Shown here piece after piece: positions 43,643-52,137 of a DNA stretch of 64,000 nt. The DNA comes from Arthrobacter sp. 9V. Its GTDB lineage: Bacteria > Actinomycetota > Actinomycetes > Actinomycetales > Micrococcaceae. The stretch covers positions 2,354,154 through 2,418,153 of the forward strand of contig NZ_LR732912.1 in the NCBI RefSeq assembly GCF_902506065.1, read 5' to 3'. How positions within the stretch are numbered: the stretch's first letter is position 1; every line of letters begins with the position of its first letter. The notes beneath the pieces are model-generated. The model did no database searches. It saw only the letters and a program-made list of their open reading frames with translations, and had not been told where the DNA came from. A program made the position numbers and the translations under genes.

Positions 43643-45121
43643 TCAGGCGCTGAGGTACTTGGCAGATGCGTAGATCGATTTGTATTCCAAGTACGCGTTG
43701 ATGCCCTCGGGTCCGAGTTCCCTGCCCACTCCGGAATCCTTGAACCCGCCGAAGGGGGCCCCGAGGTCCAGCGTGTAGTAGTTCAGTCCTATGGTTCCTG
43801 TGCGGACGCGCCGGGCCACAGACAAGGCCCTGTCCTCATCGGCACTCCAGACGGATCCGCCCAGACCGTAGTTGCTGTCGTTTGCCATCCGCACAGCGTC
43901 CTCGTCGTCGTCGAACGGGATCAGTGCCATCACGGGGCCAAAGACCTCTTCCCGGGCCAGGCGGTCGCTGTTGGCCACATCGGCAAAGACGGTGGGCTCA
44001 ACGAACCACCCCTTGTCAGCGCCGGCAGGACGGCTTCCCCCCGTCACCAGACGGGCGCTGGAGGCTTTTGCCATCTCGATGTAATCCATCACCCGCGCCA
44101 GATGCTCCTTGGTAGCCATGGGCCCCATGGTCACTGTGGGGTCCAGCGGGTTCCCTACGTTGTAGGAGGCAGCAAAGCTCCCCACCGCCTCTACGACTTC
44201 CTCGTAGCGTGAGCGTGCAATGAGGATGCGTGACTGGGTGGTACATGTTTGGCTGTTGTTCAGGAATGAAGCGTTGTCCAATCCGGACAGCAGCGTGTTG
44301 ACGTCACCGTCTTCGAGGAAGAGGGCGGCAGACTTGCCTCCCAGTTCAAGGGTGCATCGACGGATCAAGCGACCGCATTCGGCGCCAATGATCCTGCCGG
44401 CAGCCGTGGAACCAGTGAAGGCAATCTTGTCCACCAGAGGATGTGACACCAGCGCGGCCCCTGCGTCCCGATCCCCCAGCACAATGTTGAGGACACCGTC
44501 AGGCAGTCCTGCAGCCTTGGCCGCATCAGCAAAGACGTAGGAGTCCAAGGCGGTTTCCGGAGACGGCTTGAGGACCACCGTGCAACCCGCAGCCAAGGCC
44601 GGTGCAATCTTGAACATGGCCAGCGCTTGCGGGAAATTCCATGGTGCGATTGCGCCAACCACACCCACCGGCTCCCTTCGGACAATGGTGGATCCTGCCT
44701 GGCTGGTACGCACTTCTTCCAATGCCAGGTTTTCAATCACGTCGGCGTAGATGTTCAGGAGAGCTCCCGGAGCACCTCCATTCAGCATCTGTGAGAGCCC
44801 GATCGGCATGCCGTTCTCCCTGGAAACCAGTTCGGAAGTGCCGGCGGACCGCAAGTTCAGCTCACTGGCGAACCGCCGAAGCACCTCAGCCCGTTCCCGA
44901 GCCGTCGACTTACCCCAAGGCCCTTCGTCGAGGGCCCGCCGGGCTGCCCGGACGGCTGCATCGATATCTGCTTCCGTCCCCATGGCGGCTACGCCAATGA
45001 CCTCGCCAGTAGCTGCCTCCACCTGGTCCCGGAGCAGATCCCCGGTTGGCTTGGCCCAGACACCGTCAATAAAGAAATGCCTTCGGTCCAGATCATGTTG
45101 CTTCTCAACGATGAGGGACAT
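43643..45121 (-). CDS. NAD(P)-dependent aldehyde dehydrogenase
   Basis: 492 residues, normal ALDH superfamily length. Visible motifs are APWNFPQALAMFKIAPALAAGCTVVLKPSPETAL, FTGSTAAGRIIGAECGR, the Glu in TLELGGKSAAL, the catalytic Cys in NNSQTCTTQSRI, and the substrate/cofactor segment REEVFGPVMALIPFDDDEDAV. It most resembles betaine/hydroxymuconic-semialdehyde types. In the operon it could oxidise the semialdehyde produced by ring fission. Confidence 0.9.
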   Translation of the reverse strand: MSLIVEKQHDLDRRHFFIDGVWAKPTGDLLRDQVEAATGEVIGVAAMGTEADIDAAVRAARRALDEGPWGKSTARERAEVLRRFASELNLRSAGTSELVSRENGMPIGLSQMLNGGAPGALLNIYADVIENLALEEVRTSQAGSTIVRREPVGVVGAIAPWNFPQALAMFKIAPALAAGCTVVLKPSPETALDSYVFADAAKAAGLPDGVLNIVLGDRDAGAALVSHPLVDKIAFTGSTAAGRIIGAECGRLIRRCTLELGGKSAALFLEDGDVNTLLSGLDNASFLNNSQTCTTQSRILIARSRYEEVVEAVGSFAASYNVGNPLDPTVTMGPMATKEHLARVMDYIEMAKASSARLVTGGSRPAGADKGWFVEPTVFADVANSDRLAREEVFGPVMALIPFDDDEDAVRMANDSNYGLGGSVWSADEDRALSVARRVRTGTIGLNYYTLDLGAPFGGFKDSGVGRELGPEGINAYLEYKSIYASAKYLSA

Positions 45122-45166
45122 GTGTTCTCCTAACTAAGATTTGTGGAACTTCAGGACGCCCCGGCA

Positions 45167-45673
45167 TCAGGCCGGGAGGTTCAGGAACGTGCCTTGCAGG
45201 AAGATCAGCGGCGGGTTGGTGGCCCGGAGTTCCAGGGACTCGACGCGACCAACAACCTGGTAGTGGTCCCCGATGAGGTCGATCTTGTAGCGGGTGCATT
45301 CCAGCGTGACAATTGCATCGTTGAGCAGAGGCACTCCCCTGCTGGACGGGGTCCAGTCGACTTCATCGAAGCGGTCCTCCGAGCGACGGGAGAATGCCTT
45401 GCAGAGCGCGGTTTGGTCCTGCCCCAGGATGTTGACTCCAAAATGGCTTGCTTCGTAGAGGCGGGGCCACGTTGTGGATGCCTTGTCCACGAAGAACGCC
45501 ACCAAGGGCGGTTCCAATGACACGGACGTGAAGGAACCTACCGTCATTCCTACGGGCCCGGACCTGGTGCCGGCCGTTACCACCGCGACGCTTGTGGGCA
45601 CGTGGCCCAGAACCCGGCGATAGGTTCGTGATGGGTCCTCAGCTGGTGCTTGGGGAATGGTGGGGATGGACAT
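45167..45673 (-). CDS. Flavin reductase of a two-component monooxygenase
   Basis: 168 residues. HpaC/HsaB-type fold: FRRVLGHVPTSVAVVTAG-like opening (YRRVLGHVPTSVAVVTAG), GMTVGSFTSVSLEPPLVAFFVDKASTTWPRL, GVNILGQDQTALCKAFS, and the C-terminal GDHYQVVGRVESLEL with its conserved Asp-His. It reduces FAD or FMN with NAD(P)H and supplies it to an oxygenase. The gene lies 12 bases from the acyl-CoA-dehydrogenase-fold oxygenase, which is the obvious partner. Confidence 0.9.
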   Translation of the reverse strand: MSIPTIPQAPAEDPSRTYRRVLGHVPTSVAVVTAGTRSGPVGMTVGSFTSVSLEPPLVAFFVDKASTTWPRLYEASHFGVNILGQDQTALCKAFSRRSEDRFDEVDWTPSSRGVPLLNDAIVTLECTRYKIDLIGDHYQVVGRVESLELRATNPPLIFLQGTFLNLPA

Positions 45674-45685
45674 GGTGACCTTGCC

Positions 45686-46876
45686 TTAAAGGTTGATGGT
45701 GGGTTCCAGGCCCATCAGGACCCGTCCGTAGGCTTCTTTGCCGATTTCCGGAGTGACAAATGCGTGCCGGGCGGCGATTTCGGAGTCACGCCAGATCTGG
45801 TTGAGGACGTTGGCCTCGGCAAATGACCCTGCGCCGTTGGCGGTCATCAGGGCATCAATTGCCTGACCAACAAGTTCGGCAATAACCCCGGTGTCGTTAC
45901 GGATACGTGCCCGCGTGGCAAGATCCAGCTGCTCCCCGGCATCAGCGGCGGTGTCAATGTCCAGGCACATGCGGTTCAACAGCAGCTCGGACAAGTGCAG
46001 ATTCGAGGCTGCCTTGGCCACTGCCAGTTGGTGCGTCGGTGAATCCTTGGCATTGTTGTAGATGGTGTAGGCCACCGGCTTGGACGGAAGCTTGGCCAGG
46101 GTGATCTCCAGTGCGTGGCGTGCCAAGCCGATCTGCGGAGCAATCAGGATCGCGGCCGCAACGGCGTTGAACGCTACGTTTGCCATCCGGTCCTCTTTGT
46201 ACGGTGACAAAAAGTTGGAGCTGAGCATGTTGCTCAGGCGCTGAACCCGGTGGTCCGGCACAAAGTGGTCCTGAACCACGATCGTGTCACTGCCAGTGCC
46301 TTTCATCCCTGCCACGAACCATGTTGGTTCGATCGTCCAGGCTTCAGCCGGAATCAACGCCAGCGCCATCGGATCATCACCGTCGAGCAATACACCCAGC
46401 GTTGCCCAATCTGCAGCGAAGGAGCCTGAGGAATACGGCCACCGGCCGCTGACGAGGTAGCCCCCGTCAACACGTTCACTCTTGCTTCCGGGGCTGAATG
46501 TTCCGGCCACCTTGGCCAAGGGATTACTGCCGAAGACTTCTTCCTGAGCCTGCTCGGAAAAGGTAGAAGCAAAGCCGGTGCCCACCATCATCAGCGTTGT
46601 AACCCACCCTGTGGAACCGTCACCCCGGGCAATTTCCTGGGTTACCTCCACAGCCGTGCGCAAGGAGGCCCCCATTCCCCCGTGACGTTTGGGTACCAAC
46701 ATCCGGAACAGGCCGGCCTCTTCCAAAGCTGCAACCACTTCCGGAGCCACACGGCGGGCCTCCGAACCTTGAGCCGCGAACTCCCTGACCAACGGAACCA
46801 GGGAAGTAGCACGGGCTACTAACTCGGAATCAGGCACGTTGGTATCGGACAATTCGGTGATTGACGTCGCTGTCAT
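45686..46876 (-). CDS. Acyl-CoA-dehydrogenase-fold flavin-dependent monooxygenase (HsaA/DszC-like)
   Basis: 396 residues, N-terminal helical domain (EFAAQGSEARRVAPEVVAALEEAGLFRMLVPKRHGGMG), middle beta domain (VAGTFSPGSKSERVDGGYLVSGRWPYSSGSFAADW) and C-terminal helical bundle. The PKRHGGMG and GRWPYSSG segments are typical of group D flavin monooxygenases, which ortho-hydroxylate phenols using reduced flavin from a separate reductase. It is the first gene of the minus-strand operon and would produce the catechol for ring cleavage. AAAGAGGA precedes the ATG. Confidence 0.88.
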   Translation of the reverse strand: MTATSITELSDTNVPDSELVARATSLVPLVREFAAQGSEARRVAPEVVAALEEAGLFRMLVPKRHGGMGASLRTAVEVTQEIARGDGSTGWVTTLMMVGTGFASTFSEQAQEEVFGSNPLAKVAGTFSPGSKSERVDGGYLVSGRWPYSSGSFAADWATLGVLLDGDDPMALALIPAEAWTIEPTWFVAGMKGTGSDTIVVQDHFVPDHRVQRLSNMLSSNFLSPYKEDRMANVAFNAVAAAILIAPQIGLARHALEITLAKLPSKPVAYTIYNNAKDSPTHQLAVAKAASNLHLSELLLNRMCLDIDTAADAGEQLDLATRARIRNDTGVIAELVGQAIDALMTANGAGSFAEANVLNQIWRDSEIAARHAFVTPEIGKEAYGRVLMGLEPTINL

Positions 46877-47320
46877 GGTTCCTCTTTCATATGGGTGAAA
46901 TAAAATCGGCAGACTTTTCCGACGATCTTCGGGTGAAGTATGAAATGTTCTTCAGTAATCGCTCAGATGCTGCTTTGTGTAATAGGCTGCGTGAAGCACC
47001 TGCGGCTTTTGGGCGGAGCGAGAGTCTTCACAGTCGGGCCAGAAGTTATCAGCTGAATCTGCGTTGCCAGCATCGTTCGTAGTGTTTAGGTCTGTAGAGA
47101 AAATGGAATATGCAGCGGGTTTCACAATGCCGGGAAAGGATACATTCATGCCCTTCCGGCAGGTGTCTGGATTTGCTGTTCTGCGCTTCATCGCGCTTAC
47201 CTTCCAATTTCTCCAAAGTGTTGTTGTGGCTGTATCCAGTGTGCTCTGCTGCGCTTGGCGAGGGACGGGTCAAATGACCCAATCCAGTACCTGTATTGTT
47301 GTCTGCATCACAGGAGGGTC
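46877..47320. promoter_or_regulatory. 444-bp divergent intergenic region between meta-cleavage operon and LuxR regulator
   Basis: It holds the 5' regions of both genes. It contains a 14-base inverted repeat GGGTCA-AA-TGACCC at 47267-47280, 40 bases before the LuxR ATG, and a small CTTC-GGGT-GAAG hairpin on the operon side. The sequence is less GC-rich than its surroundings. No convincing gene was found. Confidence 0.5.
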
Positions 47321-49729
47321 ATGAGTAACGAGGCAGTGACTGTTGGCTCCTCGGGGGGCCACAACCTAACCAGCTTCATTGGTCGACGCAATGAACTCGG
47401 AGCAGCAAGGGAGCTGATGTCACGCTCCCGTCTCCTGACGCTGACCGGCCCCGGTGGAGTCGGCAAAACCAGGCTTGCTGCGGAGCTTTCAGCCCGCACC
47501 CGGAAAGCCTTTCGGGACGGTGTATGGATCGTTGAACTTGCAGCCTTGGAAGACGCTTCGCTTGTGGCTTCGCAGATTGCCGCATCCCTGCGGCTGCCCG
47601 ATCAGTCAAACAGGTCCCCCGCGGAGAGGCTTGCGGACTATGCACAGGACCGCCAACTGCTTCTGGTCCTGGATAACTGCGAACATCTGCTGGGTGAAGT
47701 GCCCGCCTTGGTGGCAAAACTCATGGACACTGCACCCCAATTGCGGGTGATAGCAACCAGTCGGGAGCCCCTGGGGATCTTCGGAGAACAGGTCTATCAA
47801 GTGCCGCCGCTCAGCGCCCCCTCTGCCGCAGATATCGAGGCCGGAACCATAGAGTCGTTTGAGTCCGTCCGGCTGCTGGTTGACCGCGCAAAGAGCGTCC
47901 ATGCCGGATTCGAAATCACCGAAGGCAACAGGCAGGCAGTCGCCGAACTGTGCCGGATGCTGGATGGGATACCTCTTGCCATTGAGCTTGCGGCAGCAAG
48001 ACTTCGCTCTGTCTCAGTGGTTCAGCTCGTTGAACGACTTGATCGTCGCTTTGAGATATTGACGGGTGGGAGCCGCGCGGCCATCGCCCGACAGCAAACC
48101 CTGAAGGCGGTGGTTGACTGGAGCTACGAGCTCTGCACCCGCGAAGAGCAAATGTTGTGGGCCAGGCTTTCCGTTTTTCCCGCCGGCTTCGATGTGGAAG
48201 CCGCAGAAGAAGTGTGCGGATTTGGCGAGATCAACAAGGCAGACGTCCTGGATCTTTTGGACCATCTTGTTGCAAAATCGTTGGTGGTTGCCGGGAACGT
48301 CATTGATCACGCATCCTCAAGCGACCAGCCGCGGCGGTACTGGCAACTGATGACTTTCCGCGAGTACGGAGCATCCTTACTTGAACGCCAGGGCGAAACG
48401 TCTGATCTACGCCGGCGGCAGCGGGATCATTACCTGGCCAAAGCCGCCGAAACCGTAGCAACATGGTGCGGTCCGGAACAGTCGAACCGGCTCGCCGCCG
48501 CACACCGGGACCATGCGAATATCCTCTCAGCCTTGGAATGGTCAGCAACCACCCCGGGTGAGGAAGTAGCCGGGATGGAGCTGGCGGCCCTGCTGAGGTA
48601 CCACTGGATAGCCGGCGGAAAACTGTCCGACGGGCGTCGATGGCTCGAGCGGATGCTAACCCTTGCCACAGATATGACGCCTGAACGTGGAAATGCACTG
48701 TGGGTGGCAGCGTGGGTGGCTCTTCTTCAGGGTGATCGGGACCCGGCTCAAGCATTTCTGGTCGAAAGCCGTCAGATCGCCACAAACCTGGAGGACCCGG
48801 TTTTGGCCGCGCACGCTGATCACTGGCAAGCCTTGTGTGAGGTTCTAGGTGGCCGAATCGAGCTTGCCGTTGAGCTGTTCGGCAGAGCAGCAGCTGCCCA
48901 TCGACTTCAAAACAACCACGCTTCCGAACTCACAGCGAGGTTCCTGCTGGCGTGGACCCAGATGTACGCGGGTCGGATCGAGGAGGCGTTGGCCACCTGC
49001 CAAGAGGTCCTGGCTGGAAGCAAAAAGCACGGGGAACGGTGGAGCCTTGCTTACGGCTACGCTGTGATGGGCCTCTGCCACTGGCACCTGGGCCAGCTCG
49101 ATGACGCGCGGACATGCCAGATCAATGCATTGGAGATCCAGCGGGATTTTCATGACGGGCTATGCATCGCGCTCGTTGTAGAGCAAATGTCCTGGACGGC
49201 AGCTTCAAGCGGCCGGTTTGAAACAGCGGCCACCCTTCTTTGTGCGGCTCAGTCTGTTTGGAAAGGGATCGGCACCACGGTCTCCGCCTTCGGTCCCCTG
49301 GAAACGGACTTCGCGGAAACAACGGCCCGTATCCGGCACGGGCTGGGAGAGTCGCGCTTCCAAGAGATACTGAACGGCGGAGAGGCCATGTCCACGGACC
49401 ATGCCGTAGAGCTTGCGTTGAACCTCGCCATGACGTCCTATGTTTCACCCGCCACACGCACCCTCGATGACGGCCGCCATGCTGCTCGCCGGGCCAAGAA
49501 GCCGGAATTCGCCAGCGCATACGCCACAGGAGGACCGACGCTGACTGAGCGGGAGGAACAAGTGGCAAATCTGGTAGCCCAAGGGCGGAGCAATAAGGAA
49601 ATAGCCGCCGAACTGGTGTTGTCCCCCAGAACAGTCAGCGGACACATCGAACGCATTCTGTCCAAGCTCGGGTTTACCTCGCGCACCCAAGTAGCCAGCT
49701 GGATAGCCGGTCGCTCTTCCGGCCCGTAG
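47321..49729 (+). CDS. Large LuxR-type regulator with NB-ARC/AAA-like ATPase domain
   Basis: 802 residues from the ATG at 47321 (AGGAGG four bases upstream). The N terminus opens with the ATPase: Walker A GPGGVGKTRLAAELS, Walker B LLLVLDNCEHLL, and the arginine-bearing RVIATSREPLGI. A winged-helix/helical region follows, then TPR-like repeats (about 410-700) and a C-terminal LuxR helix-turn-helix (LTEREEQVANLVAQGRSNKEIAAELVLSPRTVSGHIERIL). This is the architecture of signal-transduction ATPases (STAND) in actinobacteria. It is divergent from the meta-cleavage operon and is its likely regulator. Confidence 0.9.
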   Translation: MSNEAVTVGSSGGHNLTSFIGRRNELGAARELMSRSRLLTLTGPGGVGKTRLAAELSARTRKAFRDGVWIVELAALEDASLVASQIAASLRLPDQSNRSPAERLADYAQDRQLLLVLDNCEHLLGEVPALVAKLMDTAPQLRVIATSREPLGIFGEQVYQVPPLSAPSAADIEAGTIESFESVRLLVDRAKSVHAGFEITEGNRQAVAELCRMLDGIPLAIELAAARLRSVSVVQLVERLDRRFEILTGGSRAAIARQQTLKAVVDWSYELCTREEQMLWARLSVFPAGFDVEAAEEVCGFGEINKADVLDLLDHLVAKSLVVAGNVIDHASSSDQPRRYWQLMTFREYGASLLERQGETSDLRRRQRDHYLAKAAETVATWCGPEQSNRLAAAHRDHANILSALEWSATTPGEEVAGMELAALLRYHWIAGGKLSDGRRWLERMLTLATDMTPERGNALWVAAWVALLQGDRDPAQAFLVESRQIATNLEDPVLAAHADHWQALCEVLGGRIELAVELFGRAAAAHRLQNNHASELTARFLLAWTQMYAGRIEEALATCQEVLAGSKKHGERWSLAYGYAVMGLCHWHLGQLDDARTCQINALEIQRDFHDGLCIALVVEQMSWTAASSGRFETAATLLCAAQSVWKGIGTTVSAFGPLETDFAETTARIRHGLGESRFQEILNGGEAMSTDHAVELALNLAMTSYVSPATRTLDDGRHAARRAKKPEFASAYATGGPTLTEREEQVANLVAQGRSNKEIAAELVLSPRTVSGHIERILSKLGFTSRTQVASWIAGRSSGP

Positions 49730-49744
49730 TGGGAGAGCCTGTCT

Positions 49745-49933
49745 TCAGTTGCTGACGGGGGCTTGGGCTACTGCGTCGTCCTGATCTTCAACGTCCCAGC
49801 CTGCCCAGGGATAAGCCACAATACTCCCGGAAGCCGGGCGTCCGGGAAACCGTGGAGACGGGGACCGGGGCGTGGATGGCGAGACGAAGTGCAGTCCCGG
49901 TAATGTTCCGAGGCTGATGCCGATGGTGGTCAT
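49745..49933 (-). CDS. 62-residue protein of unknown function under the shared LysR-type element
   Basis: Not a family I recognise. The ATG at 49933 has AATGAGGAG five bases upstream. The protein is rich in Pro and Ser in the middle (SPSTPRSPSPRFPGRP) with a short hydrophobic start (TTIGISLGTLPGLHFV), a Trp-containing patch (AYPWAGWDVEDQDD) and an acidic end. The best support for its reality is regulatory: the same TTGGTATTTG element found before three catabolic operons lies 80 bases upstream in the right orientation. A GCCCGC-TTCT-GCGGGC hairpin sits in its leader. It may be a small accessory, a chaperone-like or leader peptide; nothing in it identifies an enzyme. Confidence 0.6.
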   Translation of the reverse strand: MTTIGISLGTLPGLHFVSPSTPRSPSPRFPGRPASGSIVAYPWAGWDVEDQDDAVAQAPVSN

Positions 49934-49961
49934 GGGGACTCCTCATTGAGTAAGGTACTGT

Positions 49962-49977
49962 GCCCGCTTCTGCGGGC
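49962..49977 (-). promoter_or_regulatory. Perfect hairpin in the leader of the 62-aa gene
   Basis: GCCCGC and GCGGGC flank a TTCT loop (plus-strand reading), 29 bases before the small gene's start codon. It may stabilise the leader or act as an attenuator. Confidence 0.45.
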
Positions 49978-50013
49978 GACTATGACCAGCGTGCGCTTTT
50001 TTGAACGAAGGAA

Positions 50014-50045
50014 CAAATACCAATTACAACAATTGCCATAGCCCG
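50014..50045 (-). promoter_or_regulatory. LysR-type element A (TTGGTATTTG), facing the 62-aa gene
   Basis: Minus-strand TTGGTATTTG occupies 50023-50014, preceded by CTATGG, and lies 80 bases from the ATG at 49933. The upstream flank is the least similar of the four sites. Confidence 0.55.
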
Positions 50046-50185
50046 GGCGTATGGCCGGCGCGCATAGGTTGGTAATATTGCAAACATTGTGCGGGCTCAG
50101 GTTTTTTCGCTACATTGTTCATCATCGGCTGCGCCCAGGCAGGGAAACCCATATTTCCTCCCCCACGGTTTTGGAAAGGTATCAA

Positions 50186-50491
50186 ATGATTTACGAACAT
50201 GCCGAACTCAGGATTAATCCCGGAACCGAAGAAGAGTTTCTCAAAGAGACTGCCGCAGTCAGGAGTCTGCTGCTGGCTGCCCGGGGTTGCCATTCGGTGG
50301 AATTACAAGCCAGCGTGGATATTCCGGGCACATATTTGCTGAGGGTGGGTTGGCAAAGCATCGAGGACCACACCGTTGTTTTTCCGGGCACAGCCCAAGC
50401 CGAAGATCTGTACAAAATTCTCATGGCGCACTGCGTCGAAGCACCCCATGTTGTTCATTTCAGCGGGCAGGACGTACTGAACCCCCAGTGA
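50186..50491 (+). CDS. Antibiotic biosynthesis monooxygenase (ABM) domain protein
   Basis: 101 residues from the ATG at 50186 (GGAAAGG upstream); the frame open from 50051 is not used. A single ABM ferredoxin-like fold: IYEHAELRINPGTEEEFLKETAAVRSLLLAARGCHSVELQASVDIPGTYLLRVGWQSIEDHTV in outline. Such proteins are cofactor-free monooxygenases acting on phenols and quinones, or small dimeric binders. Amid the hydroxyquinol genes it may handle a hydroquinone or quinone intermediate. A TTGTGC-N18-TACATT promoter-like pair lies about 75-100 bases upstream. Confidence 0.82.
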   Translation: MIYEHAELRINPGTEEEFLKETAAVRSLLLAARGCHSVELQASVDIPGTYLLRVGWQSIEDHTVVFPGTAQAEDLYKILMAHCVEAPHVVHFSGQDVLNPQ

Positions 50492-50520
50492 CCCGGACCA
50501 CATATGCCCCGCGCAGGCAT

Positions 50521-50560
50521 GAAGCGGAGCACCCAGGCATCAACCGGGGCACTCCGCTTC
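50521..50560. terminator. Bidirectional terminator-like hairpin
   Basis: GAAGCGGAG (50521-50529) and CTCCGCTTC (50552-50560) form a perfect 9-base stem with a 22-base loop, between the convergent ABM and MHS transporter genes. Confidence 0.7.
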
Positions 50561-50579
50561 CTCTGCTGCACTGCTGGAA

Positions 50580-51905
50580 TCAAATCACTGGAACCGCAGC
50601 TCCAGCATCCTCGGCCGCCACTTCCTTGGCAGGACGTTGAGGTACCAAAAGCGCAATGAGGCTGATGATGCCGATTGCGACGATCAGGGCGGACACATAG
50701 ATGGGGTCGTTGCCTCCCCGCGCTGCCAGTAGCGCAGTGGCCGCCAGCGGCACCAGGCCACCGCCCAAAGTCGCCGATACCTGATAAGCCAGTGATGCGC
50801 CCGTGTAGCGTGATTGCGCACCGAACATCTCGGAGATGAATGCGGCGGTGGGTCCGTAAACCATGGCTTGAAGCAGCGGGTTTCCAATCAGGAAAGCCAA
50901 GAACAACAAGACCAGATTGTCGGCGCCAATCATCAGCCAGAGCGGGTGAATCAGGACGATCATGCCGACGACTCCGGTGATCATCACCTTGCGTCGCCCG
51001 ATCCTGTCCGACAAAGCCGCGAACATGGGGATGGTAAACACATGGATGACCTGGGTCGCCAGGCTGATCCACAGAACATCCGCGCGGCTATGTCCTGCGG
51101 CAACGGCATACGGCATGGCGAAGGTGGCCAATAGCGACTGGACCGCGAAGGCCATGATCGTTCCGAGGCAAGCGACCACCACCGCACGTGGGTATTTCCG
51201 GAGGACCTCCAGGAGCGGATGTACGCGGCGTCGTTGTGACGATGCCGCCTGCCGCTGTGCTTCCAGGAAGACGGGCGATTCTGCCACCTTGAGTCGCACG
51301 AAGAGTCCCACGCCCACCAGAACGGCGCTGAAGAGGAAAGGCACGCGCCATCCCCAGCTCATAAAGGACTCCTCCGGCAACAAACTGCTCAAGGTAAACA
51401 CCACTGTGGCGAGGGCCGCGCCTGCGGGGCCGCCCATGTTGGCAAAGCTGGCGGAGAAGCCGCGCCGCTCAGGGGTTGAATGCTCCATGGCCATCAGCGC
51501 GGCACCGCCCCATTCGCCGCCCACGGCGATGCCTTGAATGATTCGAAGCAGAATCAACAGCAGTGGCGCCAACTGCCCGATCATCGCTTGCGTTGGCAGA
51601 AGCCCGATGCAGAAGCTCGCGCCTCCCATCATGAGCATGGTTAGGACGAGCATTCGTTTACGTCCAAGACGGTCCCCGAAGTGCCCAAAGATCAATCCGC
51701 CAACGGGTCTGGCAAGATAGCCCACGGCCAGGGTTGCGAACGATGCCACGATGCCCAGCGCCGGCGACATGTTGGCGAAGTAGAGAGGGGCGAACACCAG
51801 ACTCGCCGCCAGCCCGTAGAGCAGAAAATCATAGAACTCTATCGCTGTGCCCATGAAGCTGGAGAAGAGCACCGTCTTCATTCGGCCGGACGTTTTAACA
51901 GACAC
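50580..51905 (-). CDS. MFS transporter of the metabolite:H+ symporter (MHS) family
   Basis: 441 residues, GTG start at 51905 with AAAGGAG seven bases upstream. About 12 helices. MHS hallmarks are SSFMGTAIEFYDFLLYGLAASLVFAPLYF at the N terminus, ARPVGGLIFGHFGDRLGRKRMLVL after helix 2, and RIIQGIAVGGEWGGAALMAMEHSTPERRGF around helices 4-5. Relatives move shikimate, alpha-ketoglutarate, proline/betaine or aromatic acids. It is the third gene of the ferredoxin-reductase operon, so it likely imports the pathway's substrate. Confidence 0.9.
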   Translation of the reverse strand: MSVKTSGRMKTVLFSSFMGTAIEFYDFLLYGLAASLVFAPLYFANMSPALGIVASFATLAVGYLARPVGGLIFGHFGDRLGRKRMLVLTMLMMGGASFCIGLLPTQAMIGQLAPLLLILLRIIQGIAVGGEWGGAALMAMEHSTPERRGFSASFANMGGPAGAALATVVFTLSSLLPEESFMSWGWRVPFLFSAVLVGVGLFVRLKVAESPVFLEAQRQAASSQRRRVHPLLEVLRKYPRAVVVACLGTIMAFAVQSLLATFAMPYAVAAGHSRADVLWISLATQVIHVFTIPMFAALSDRIGRRKVMITGVVGMIVLIHPLWLMIGADNLVLLFLAFLIGNPLLQAMVYGPTAAFISEMFGAQSRYTGASLAYQVSATLGGGLVPLAATALLAARGGNDPIYVSALIVAIGIISLIALLVPQRPAKEVAAEDAGAAVPVI

Positions 51906-51978
51906 TGAAAACTCCTTTGTTTGATGCGCGTTAAATTTCTTGGATGACCCCGGAGCCGAGGCCGGTACCGGCCTCGAG

Positions 51979-52137
51979 TCAGTAGGCCATCAAGAGGATC
52001 TGGTCCCGCCCGTACTGCAGGCCCGGGTGGTACTCACTGAGGTGGCGTTGCACCTGGAGGACAAGCTCATCGTCATCGCTCCCTTCAAGGAGGGAGCCGC
52101 AGGGGCATGAAACGTATCGACGGCGGTTGGTGGTCAT
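51979..52137 (-). CDS. DUF1059 small metal-binding-like protein
   Basis: 52 residues from the ATG at 52137, which overlaps the ferredoxin-reductase stop in an ATGA; the frame continues upstream but that part is inside the reductase gene. The sequence has CPCGSLLEGSDDDELVLQVQRH and a second His in LSEYHPG, the C-x-C ... H ... H pattern of DUF1059. Its function is unknown; the pattern could bind zinc or iron. Translational coupling to the reductase and co-regulation with the P450 unit suggest an accessory role in electron transfer. Confidence 0.72.
   Translation of the reverse strand: MTTNRRRYVSCPCGSLLEGSDDDELVLQVQRHLSEYHPGLQYGRDQILLMAY

Noticed and set aside
47049..47324. Small frames in the divergent region before the LuxR gene (47064-47324 plus, 47049-47282 minus)
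   Set aside because: No ribosome site, no recognisable sequence and they overlap the probable promoter; I treat the region as regulatory.
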